Source of the DNA: Actinomycetes bacterium | Lineage (GTDB): Bacteria > Actinomycetota > Actinomycetes > Actinomycetales > Cellulomonadaceae | Assembly: GCA_023430425.1 (NCBI GenBank) | Contig: JAEZAR010000404.1 | Coordinates: 1-13,416, forward strand | Direction: 5' to 3' | Length of the DNA stretch: 13,416 nt | Notes under the pieces: generated by a model | Seen by the model: only the letters and a program-made list of their open reading frames with translations | What the model was told of the DNA's origin: nothing | Databases searched by the model: none | Translations under genes and position numbers: made by a program | Shown: one piece after another, positions 7,781 through 13,416 of the stretch | How the letters are laid out: each line of letters starts with the position of its first letter | Position numbering within the stretch: the stretch's first letter is position 1

Positions 7781-7827
7781 ACCCCTCGAGTGGACACCGT
7801 CCGACGGACGGCGGCCACTCGAGGGGT
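7781..7827 (-). repeat. Two-tier inverted repeat (large stem-loop) between malE and malF
   Basis: Outer arms ACCCCTCGAGTGG (7781-7793) and CCACTCGAGGGGT (7815-7827) are perfect 13-bp complements. Inside them CCGTCC (7797-7802) and GGACGG (7806-7811) form a second perfect 6-bp stem with a three-base loop. Only a 3-by-3 internal bulge separates the two stems. The structure begins 15 bases after the malE stop and ends about 57 bases before malF. There is no T-run. In enterobacteria, hairpins in the malE-malF gap protect the upstream message so that much more binding protein than permease is made. The same role is inferred here, and partial termination is the alternative. Confidence 0.85.
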
Positions 7828-7842
7828 GCGCGGCAGGGGCCG

Positions 7843-9081
7843 TCAGGCGTCGAGCGCGCCCTGGATGTCCGAGACCATCTTCTCCCAGGTGGCCACGGGG
7901 TCGGCGCCGTTGATGATGTTCGCCTCGGTCACGCCCCAGAACTCCCACACGCCGCCCATCTCGGGGATGGAGGGCATCGGCACGGCCTCGGAGCCGACCT
8001 CGCGGAAGCCCGCGGTGATCGGGTCGGCCGACGCCGTGTCGGCCGCCGCCAGCAGCGCCGGCGGACGGGCGCCCGCCTCGTAGAGCGCGAGCTGGGCGTC
8101 CTCGGTGGCCATGTAGTTCACGAGGAAGTCGTTGGCGAGCAGGGCGTTCTCGCTCTGCGCGTTCACGTAGAAGCCCTGCACGCCGACGAACGGCTGCGCG
8201 GGCTGGCCGCCGGCCGACGGGATCGGGTCGACCGCGAGCTCCAGGCCCTCGAACGACCCGAGCATCCACGGGCCGCCGATGATGAACGGCGACTGCCCGT
8301 TGGCGAAGGCCTCCACGGCGATGTCGTACGAGATCGCCGTGTCGAGCACGCCCGCGGCACCCTGCGCGGCGAGCCACTGGGCGAAGGCGTTCCCGGGCTC
8401 ACCACCGAGCGCGAGCTCGGCGGCGTAGGAGCCGTCCTCGTTCTGCACGAAGACCGGGGCGCCGAAGGACGTCTGCAGCGGGTACATCGTGTAGGGGTCA
8501 CCCGTCTCGCCGACCTGCAGCAGGATCGGGAACTGCGTGCCCGCGGCCTGGCCCATCTGGACCGCCTCGTCCCACGTCGTCGGCGCCTGGGGGGCCAGCG
8601 CGGTGTTGCGGATGAGGCCGATGTTCTCCACGGCGTAGGGCAGGCCGTAGACCTGGCCGTCGTAGGTGAACGCCTCGAGGGCGACCTCCTCGAACTCGGC
8701 CGCCTTGTCGCCGAGCTCGATCGGGGCGACGACGCCGTTGGCGGTGAGCTCGCCGAGCCAGTCGTGCGCGCCGACGGTGATGTCCGGGCCCTCGCCGGTC
8801 GGCACCTGGGCGTTGAAGTCGGCCCGGATGTCCTCGAAGTTCTTCAGCACGGTCTCCACGGCCGTGCCCGTCTCCTCCTCGAAGGCGGTCGCGGCGGCCT
8901 CGACCGCCGCCTGGCGGGTCTCGTCGACCCAGATGGTGATGGTCCCGCCCGTGGCCTCGCTGGTCTCCTCGGGGCTCGGGGTCTCGGCCGGCTCCTCGGG
9001 CTCCTCGCCTCCGCCGCCACAGGCGGCCAGGGCGAGCGCGGCGCTCATGGCGACCGCGGTCAGGGTGATGCTCCGACGCAT
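7843..9081 (-). CDS. malE: Maltose/maltodextrin-type extracellular solute-binding lipoprotein (MalE-like)
   Basis: Captures the sugar outside the membrane and delivers it to MalFG; 412 residues. A lipoprotein signal peptide occupies residues 1-20 with lipobox LAAC, placing the lipid anchor on C21. An acidic Glu/Pro/Ser/Thr linker (about 26-44) follows. The mature domain begins TITIWVDETRQAAVEAA and contains YGLPYAVENIGLIRNTAL and FIIGGPWMLGSFEG, patterns of family 1 maltose-type binding proteins. ATG 9081 is supported by GAGGAG (9088-9093) six bases upstream and by the signal peptide starting there. It is the first gene of the malEFG operon and is divergent from lacI. Ligand identity (maltose, maltodextrin, trehalose or another alpha-glucoside) is inferred from MalF architecture and GH13 linkage. 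Confidence 0.9.
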   Translation of the reverse strand: MRRSITLTAVAMSAALALAACGGGGEEPEEPAETPSPEETSEATGGTITIWVDETRQAAVEAAATAFEEETGTAVETVLKNFEDIRADFNAQVPTGEGPDITVGAHDWLGELTANGVVAPIELGDKAAEFEEVALEAFTYDGQVYGLPYAVENIGLIRNTALAPQAPTTWDEAVQMGQAAGTQFPILLQVGETGDPYTMYPLQTSFGAPVFVQNEDGSYAAELALGGEPGNAFAQWLAAQGAAGVLDTAISYDIAVEAFANGQSPFIIGGPWMLGSFEGLELAVDPIPSAGGQPAQPFVGVQGFYVNAQSENALLANDFLVNYMATEDAQLALYEAGARPPALLAAADTASADPITAGFREVGSEAVPMPSIPEMGGVWEFWGVTEANIINGADPVATWEKMVSDIQGALDA

Positions 9082-9153
9082 CGGGGTCTCCTCAACGACT
9101 CGTGTCATGGGCCACGGGGCGTCCTCGTGGCCCCCGTCGGCCGTCTTGGCGGA

Positions 9154-9183
9154 ACGGTAAGCACGCGGGTGCCGATCATGCAA
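9154..9183 (-). promoter_or_regulatory. Probable malE promoter
   Basis: On the minus strand, TTGCAT (9183-9178) as -35 and TACCGT (9159-9154) as -10 are separated by 18 bases. Transcription would begin near 9147, giving a leader of about 65 bases before ATG 9081. The -10 matches TANNNT. The CTTGC-type sites lie just upstream of the -35. Confidence 0.45.
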
Positions 9184-9186
9184 ACC

Positions 9187-9220
9187 CTTGCGGTAACTTT
9201 CAGGTATCACTTGCCGCAAG
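9187..9220. promoter_or_regulatory. Putative operator of the LacI-family regulator (CTTGC/GCAAG sites)
   Basis: CTTGCCGCAAG (9210-9220) is a perfect 11-bp palindrome. CTTGCGGTAAC (9187-9197) matches the same pattern at 9 of 11 positions, centred 23 bp away, about two helical turns. The outermost arms CTTGCGG (9187-9193) and CCGCAAG (9214-9220) are also a perfect inverted repeat. Short odd-centred palindromes of this kind are typical LacI-family targets, and CTTGC-type repeats recall the elements I remember upstream of MalR-controlled Streptomyces genes. Its position between malE and lacI suggests control of both directions, including autoregulation. Confidence 0.6.
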
Positions 9221-9263
9221 CCGCCGGGTGCGCCCGGGACGGCGTACCCACGAGGAGGTCGGG

Positions 9264-10331
9264 GTGTCCTCTACGCTGCGGCAGGTGCGCACCCGACTGA
9301 AGGACCTGGCGGACCAGGCAGGTGTGAGCACGGCGACGGTGTCCCGGGTGCTGAACGGCAAGCCCGGGGTCGCGGCGGAGACGCGCAAGGCCGTCCTCGC
9401 CGCGCTCGACGTGCTCGGGTACGACCGTCCCGAGAAGTTGCGCAACCGTTCCCAGGGTCTGGTCGGCCTCGTCGTGCCGGAGCTGGACAACCCCGTCTTC
9501 CCCGCCCTCGCCCAGGCCATCGAGACGACGCTCGCCGACCGCGGCTACACGCCCCTGCTGTGCACGCAGTCCCCCGGAGGCACCACCGAGGACGAGTACG
9601 TCGAGATGCTCATCGAGCACGGCGTCGACGGGATCATCTTCGTCTCCGGCCGGCACGCCGACACCGCCGCCTCGACCGAGCGCTACCACCGCCTCCGCGG
9701 CCGCGGCCTGCCGATCGTCTTCGTCAACGGCTACGCCGCCGGCGTCGACGCCCCCTCCGTCTCCACCGACGACGCCGTCGCCGTCACCCTCGCCGTGCGC
9801 CACCTGCGCAGCCTCGGCCACCGGCGCATCGGCCTCGCCGTCGGCCCGGACCGGTACGTGCCGGCGCGCCGCAAGATCGCGACGTTCGCGACCCTGCTCG
9901 ACCAGGAGGCGCCGGGCGAGGACGTCACGGCGCACGTGGTGTCCACCCTGTTCACGGTGGAGGGCGGGCAGGTCGCCGGCGGCGAGCTCGTCGAGACCGG
10001 TCACACCGCCGTCGTCTGCGGCTCGGACCTGATGGCGCTCGGCGTGATCCGCGCCGCGCGCAGCCGCGGCCTGCGCGTGCCGGAGGACCTCTCGGTCGTC
10101 GGCTTCGACGACTCGCCGCTCATCGCGTTCACCGACCCGCCGCTGACCACGCTCCGCCAGCCGGTCGTGAGCATGGGCAAGGCGGCCGTGAGCGCCCTCG
10201 TCGCGGAGATCGCCGGCACCCGGGTGTCCCGCACCGAGCTCCTCTTCCACCCCGAGCTCATCGTCCGTGCGTCGACCGCGCCCGCCCCCGCCCGCGCCGC
10301 TGCGACGGCGGAGTCGGCCGTCCGTTCCTAG
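9264..10331 (+). CDS. LacI-family transcriptional regulator (MalR-like)
   Basis: A sugar-responsive DNA-binding repressor of 355 residues. The N-terminal helix-turn-helix spans about 12-31 (RLKDLADQAGVSTATVSRVL) and is followed by NGKPGVAAETRKAVLAALDVLGY and the hinge. A periplasmic-binding-protein-like effector domain (about 64-335) contains GLVVPELDNPVFP, HGVDGIIFVSG and a GFDDSPL signature before LTTLRQPV. The C-terminal tail is Ala-rich. GTG 9264 is chosen because GAGGAGG (9252-9258) lies five bases upstream and the HTH starts close behind; the frame upstream has no coding character. It is divergent from malE, and its stop is 32 bp before the GH13 start, so the two probably share a transcript. 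The effector is inferred to be a maltodextrin-type sugar. It probably binds the CTTGC sites at 9187-9220. Confidence 0.94.
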   Translation: MSSTLRQVRTRLKDLADQAGVSTATVSRVLNGKPGVAAETRKAVLAALDVLGYDRPEKLRNRSQGLVGLVVPELDNPVFPALAQAIETTLADRGYTPLLCTQSPGGTTEDEYVEMLIEHGVDGIIFVSGRHADTAASTERYHRLRGRGLPIVFVNGYAAGVDAPSVSTDDAVAVTLAVRHLRSLGHRRIGLAVGPDRYVPARRKIATFATLLDQEAPGEDVTAHVVSTLFTVEGGQVAGGELVETGHTAVVCGSDLMALGVIRAARSRGLRVPEDLSVVGFDDSPLIAFTDPPLTTLRQPVVSMGKAAVSALVAEIAGTRVSRTELLFHPELIVRASTAPAPARAAATAESAVRS

Positions 10332-10363
10332 GCTGGTCCGACACCCACCGATCAGGGAGCGCC

Positions 10364-12139
10364 GTGACCGAGATCCTGTCCGCCCTCGCCCAGCCGTCCA
10401 CGACCACGACGCTGGTCCACCGCGCCCACGCCGGGGCCGCCCCCTGGTGGCGCTCCGCCGTGATCTACCAGGTGTACCCGCGGTCGTTCGCGGACGGGAA
10501 CGGGGACGGCGTCGGCGACCTGCCGGGGATCACCGCCCGCCTGACCCACCTCGCCCGGCTCGGCGTCGACGCCGTCTGGCTCTCGCCGTTCTACCGGTCC
10601 CCCCAGCACGACGCGGGCTACGACGTCGCCGACTACCGCGACGTGGACCCCCTCTTCGGCACGCTCGACGACGCGGACGCGATGATCGCCGAGGCGCACC
10701 GCCTCGGGCTCCGCGTGATCGTCGACCTCGTGCCGAACCACACGTCTGTCGCGCACCCGTGGTTCGTGGCCGCGCTCGCCGCGGCACCGGGCAGCCCCGA
10801 GCGGGCGCGCTACCTCTTCCGCGACGGGGCGGGCCCGGACGGGGACCTGCCGCCGAACGACTGGCGCTCCACCTTCGGCGGCTCGGCGTGGACCCGCGTC
10901 ACCGGGCCCGACGGCGAGCCCGGCCAGTGGTACCTGCACCTGTTCGACGAAACCCAGCCGGACCTCGACTGGACCAACCCGGAGGTCCGCGAGGAGTTCC
11001 ACGCCATCCTGCGGTTCTGGCTCGACCGCGGGGTCGACGGCTTCCGCGTCGACGTGGCCCACGGCCTGGTCAAGGCCGAGGGGCTGCCCGACTACCCGGC
11101 CCCCACCGCCGCCGAGCGCCCGCCCCACGAGGGCACGCACGGCTCGGAGGACGGTGCGACCGGCGCGGGCACGCTCGGCCCCATGTGGGACCAGGACGGC
11201 GTGCACGAGATCTACCGCGCGTGGCACGCCGTCCTCGCCGAGTACGACGGTGACCGGGCGATGGTCGCGGAGGCCTGGGTCGAGCCCCTCTCCCGGCTGG
11301 CGCTGTACGTGCGTCCCGACGAGATGCAGCAGACGTTCAACTTCCCCTTCCTCACCTCGCTCTGGTCGGCGCCCGCGCTGCGCGCCGTCGTCACCGACTC
11401 CCTGACGGCCTACGACGCCGTCGGCGCCACCACCACCTGGGTGCTGTCCAACCACGACGTGGTGCGCCACCCGAGCCGCCTCGGCCTCGAGGTGCCCGGC
11501 GGGAAGCCCTCCGGCATCGGCGTCGGCGACCCGCAGCCTGACGAGGAGCTCGGCCTGCGCCGGGCCCGGGCGGCGACGCTGCTCATGCTCGCCCTGCCCG
11601 GCTCGGCCTACCTCTACCAGGGCGAGGAGCTCGGGCTCCCCGAGCACACCACCCTGCCCGACGACGAGCGCCAGGACCCGACGTGGTGGCGCTCGGAGCA
11701 CACCGAGCGGGGACGCGACGGCTGCCGGGTGCCGCTGCCGTGGGAGGCGGAGGCACCGGCCTTCGGGTTCTCCCCGACGGGCCGCAGCTGGCTCAGCCAG
11801 CCCGAGGACTGGAGCCACTACGCCCTCGACCGGCAGCGGTGCGTGCCCGGGTCCACCTTCGAGATGTACCGCGCCGCGCTGGGTCTGCGCCGGGAGTACC
11901 GGCTCGGGACCGGGTCGCTGGCGTGGGTGGACGGACTGGCGGGTGCGGACCCGGCGTCGCTGGTCGCGTTCGTCAACCGCGACGTGCTGGTGGTCACCAA
12001 CCTCGGCGACGGCGACGTCCACCTGTCGGGAACCGACCTCGAGCTCCTGATCTCCTCGGCGGACCTGCCGGCGGACGCCGCCGGGGGCGACACCGTGACC
12101 GTGCCCCCCGACGTCACCGTCTGGGTGCGGCAGCGCTGA
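10364..12139 (+). CDS. GH13 alpha-glucosidase (oligo-alpha-glucoside hydrolase)
   Basis: A retaining alpha-glycosidase, probably releasing glucose from imported maltodextrins in the cytoplasm; 591 residues with no signal peptide. The barrel starts at VIYQVYPRSFADGNGDGVGDL. Conserved regions include VDLVPNHTS, nucleophile D230 in GFRVDVAHG, acid/base E303 in VAEAWVE, and D365 in LSNHD. A small C-terminal beta domain ends at TVWVRQR. Overall the pattern resembles the actinobacterial AglA/oligo-1,6-glucosidase group (GH13_30 or a near relative) rather than a secreted amylase. GTG 10364 has AGGGAG four bases before it and lies 32 bp after the lacI stop, consistent with co-transcription. TAGGCT (10329-10334), overlapping the lacI stop, could be an additional -10. 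Trehalose- or sucrose-acting relatives exist, so the substrate is not certain. Confidence 0.94.
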   Translation: MTEILSALAQPSTTTTLVHRAHAGAAPWWRSAVIYQVYPRSFADGNGDGVGDLPGITARLTHLARLGVDAVWLSPFYRSPQHDAGYDVADYRDVDPLFGTLDDADAMIAEAHRLGLRVIVDLVPNHTSVAHPWFVAALAAAPGSPERARYLFRDGAGPDGDLPPNDWRSTFGGSAWTRVTGPDGEPGQWYLHLFDETQPDLDWTNPEVREEFHAILRFWLDRGVDGFRVDVAHGLVKAEGLPDYPAPTAAERPPHEGTHGSEDGATGAGTLGPMWDQDGVHEIYRAWHAVLAEYDGDRAMVAEAWVEPLSRLALYVRPDEMQQTFNFPFLTSLWSAPALRAVVTDSLTAYDAVGATTTWVLSNHDVVRHPSRLGLEVPGGKPSGIGVGDPQPDEELGLRRARAATLLMLALPGSAYLYQGEELGLPEHTTLPDDERQDPTWWRSEHTERGRDGCRVPLPWEAEAPAFGFSPTGRSWLSQPEDWSHYALDRQRCVPGSTFEMYRAALGLRREYRLGTGSLAWVDGLAGADPASLVAFVNRDVLVVTNLGDGDVHLSGTDLELLISSADLPADAAGGDTVTVPPDVTVWVRQR

Positions 12140-12143
12140 CGCG

Positions 12144-13416
12144 TCAGGGCCGTGGCGCGAGCGCCACGGTCGCCGCCGAGTCCGTCACCGCGAGCACCAC
12201 GTCACCGACCGGGTCCAGGAGCCGGACCGCCTCCGGCAGCGCAACGGCCCAGCGCTCGACGCCCGTGCGGAGGTCCAGCGCGACCAGCTGCGCGCCTCGT
12301 CCGCGCAGGACGAGCACGCTCGTGCCGTCCGTCACCCCCGCCGCGCCCCCGTCGTCGGCCGGCACCCGCCACAGCACCTCCCCGGTGGCCACGTCCAAGG
12401 CGGTGGCGGTGCCGGCACCGGTCGCCACGACCACCCCCGCCATCTGCACGAGCGGGTTCATCCCGGGGAAGCGCCCGGCCGACCACCGCTGCTGTCCGGT
12501 GACGGCGTCGAGGCCGAGGAGCTCCCCCACCCCCACGCCCCCGGTGTCGAGCGGGGACGTGGGGCGGCGGACCATGAGCACGCCCGGCGCCGAACCGTCC
12601 GAGACGATCGGTGCCCAGAGCGAGGCCGGCACGGCGAAGCGCTCGGCCCCGTCGGGGCCCAGCACCCGCAGCCCGGTCGGGCGCGCGAGGAGGTCGACGT
12701 CCCAGACGGCCCGCCCGCCGTCGGGCAGGTCCTCGGCGACGGTGTAGATCGCACCGTCGCGACGGGCGTCCGGGCGCGGGGTGCCGTCGGCGAGCGCGAG
12801 CGGCACCGACCCCACGGTGCCGACCCAGACGAGGTCGTCGAGGACGGCGAAGAGCCAGCCACCGTCCTGCACCACGGGCACCATCCCGGGCAGCTCGGCC
12901 GACCACAGCGGCGCGGACAGGTCGGCGGGGCGCCGCTCCACCACGACGTCGAGCCCCACGGCGACGGCCAGGAGCACGTCCTGCCCGGCGACCTCCACGT
13001 CCACGACGGGATCGGGGACCGTCAGCTCGGCGAGGAGGTCCCCCGAGAGCGTGTCGAGCACGTCGACGTGGCCGGGGCCCATCACCGTCCCGTCCGCGCG
13101 GGTCACCCCGGAGTCGCGCACGCACAGCACCCGGTCGGCGGCGAGGGGCAGGCCGCCCAGGAAGCCGAGGCGGCGGACCGGGTCCGGGGCCACCGCCCCG
13201 CGGCAGGCCAGCGGCGCGTCCGACTCACGGCGCCACACCTCCTCGCCCGTGGCGAGCGCGACGCCCCGCAGCTCGAGCCCGGAGAACGACTGCAGGACGA
13301 CGACGCCCTGCGCGGCGGCGAGCGGCAGCGCCCCGGAGACGCGCCAGCGCTCGGCGAGCGGTGCCTCCAGCGACGCCACCAGTCCCGCCACGGCCGCGAG
13401 CGCCGCGCGCCGGTCC
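12144..13416 (-). CDS. PQQ-like beta-propeller protein, N-terminus outside the window
   Basis: Function unknown. The visible part (about 424 codons) contains recurring propeller-blade signatures of the PQQ-enzyme-repeat type: ALATGEEVW, LDTLSGDLL, LDAVTGQQRW, LDVATGEVLW and LDLRTGVERW. No quinone ligands or catalytic residues are evident, so a non-enzymatic scaffold is more likely. The frame stays open to the window edge. GTG 13391 has no ribosome-binding site, and the residues before it (RRAALAAVAGLVAS) look like the end of a positively flanked membrane anchor, so the true start probably lies further right. Actinobacteria often carry such membrane-anchored PQQ-domain proteins of unknown role. 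It converges on the GH13 gene with four bases between the stop codons. BamB-like or sensor functions cannot be excluded. Confidence 0.8.
   Translation of the reverse strand, partial: DRRAALAAVAGLVASLEAPLAERWRVSGALPLAAAQGVVVLQSFSGLELRGVALATGEEVWRRESDAPLACRGAVAPDPVRRLGFLGGLPLAADRVLCVRDSGVTRADGTVMGPGHVDVLDTLSGDLLAELTVPDPVVDVEVAGQDVLLAVAVGLDVVVERRPADLSAPLWSAELPGMVPVVQDGGWLFAVLDDLVWVGTVGSVPLALADGTPRPDARRDGAIYTVAEDLPDGGRAVWDVDLLARPTGLRVLGPDGAERFAVPASLWAPIVSDGSAPGVLMVRRPTSPLDTGGVGVGELLGLDAVTGQQRWSAGRFPGMNPLVQMAGVVVATGAGTATALDVATGEVLWRVPADDGGAAGVTDGTSVLVLRGRGAQLVALDLRTGVERWAVALPEAVRLLDPVGDVVLAVTDSAATVALAPRP
12148..12171 (+). terminator. Hairpin at the GH13/PQQ convergent junction
   Basis: CCGTGGCG (12150-12157) and CGCCACGG (12162-12169) are perfect complements around the tetraloop CGAG. 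The stem extends by one wobble and one G-C pair to 12148-12171. It starts eight bases after the GH13 stop and lies within the last codons of the opposing gene (encoding VALAPRP). There is no T-run. It is probably a U-less terminator or mRNA-end stabiliser for the lacI-GH13 transcript. Confidence 0.55.

Noticed and set aside
3653..8083. Long plus-strand open frames opposite dgt, malG and malF
   Set aside because: His/Arg/Glu/Val-rich antisense translations without recognisable motifs, typical shadows in DNA this GC-rich.
7724..8377. Upstream extension of the malF frame
   Set aside because: It overlaps the 3' half of the binding-protein gene in another frame. The MalF N-terminus and ribosome-binding site fit ATG 7723.
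9182..9210. A clear sigma-70-type lacI promoter
   Set aside because: TAACTT (9194) and TATCAC (9205) are possible -10s, but neither has a -35 at a proper distance, so I do not call one.
9102..9263. Upstream extension of the lacI frame
   Set aside because: It covers the divergent promoter and operator region, and the helix-turn-helix begins right after GTG 9264 with GAGGAGG before it.
9560..10363. Upstream extension of the GH13 frame through lacI
   Set aside because: Arg/Pro-rich shadow of lacI. The GH13 barrel starts soon after GTG 10364.
1..13416. Insertion sequence, integrase or prophage explaining the GH3 position
   Set aside because: No transposase, integrase, terminal inverted repeats or att-like duplications were seen, and codon use looks uniform.

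Overview
The window is a very GC-rich stretch (about three quarters G+C by eye) with strongly G/C-biased third codon positions, GTG starts and long antisense shadow frames. Together with the protein families present, this points to a high-GC actinobacterium. The best guess is a Micrococcales lineage such as Cellulomonas, inferred from gene style and not from any marker match. No tRNA, rRNA, CRISPR array, insertion sequence or prophage gene is visible.

Layout. The left edge holds the first 444 codons of dnaG (DNA primase, minus strand, cut by the window start). Next comes a plus-strand glycoside hydrolase family 3 (GH3) beta-glucosidase-type gene, followed by about 100 bp of non-coding DNA with a 26-bp tandem repeat. 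Then come dgt (dNTP triphosphohydrolase, minus strand) and a minus-strand operon for a maltose/maltodextrin-type ABC importer, transcribed malE (lipoprotein binding protein), malF, malG towards dgt. Diverging from malE on the plus strand are a LacI-family repressor and a GH13 alpha-glucosidase. At the right edge a PQQ-like beta-propeller protein lies on the minus strand, converging on the GH13 gene, with its N-terminus outside the window.

How the parts work together. The central block (malE/malF/malG, lacI, GH13) reads as a compact alpha-glucan utilisation module. MalE captures a maltodextrin-like sugar outside the membrane, MalFG import it, and the cytoplasmic GH13 enzyme releases glucose. 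The LacI-type regulator probably controls both directions through CTTGC-type palindromic sites in the malE-lacI intergenic region. No ATPase gene is present, so the importer probably borrows a shared ATPase encoded elsewhere (the MsiK arrangement of actinobacteria). The GH3 enzyme lacks a signal peptide and probably cleaves imported beta-glucosides, but its upstream region shows no CTTGC box.

Points of interest. dgt and dnaG, adjacent in some actinobacteria, are separated here by the opposite-strand GH3 gene. A 26-bp repeat array carries copies of the dgt stop region. A large two-tier hairpin lies between malE and malF. dnaG, and perhaps dgt, have TANNNT -10 elements placed as in leaderless genes. 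I did not find a clearly new biological system. This is mostly ordinary core and carbohydrate-utilisation DNA with some unusual non-coding structure.
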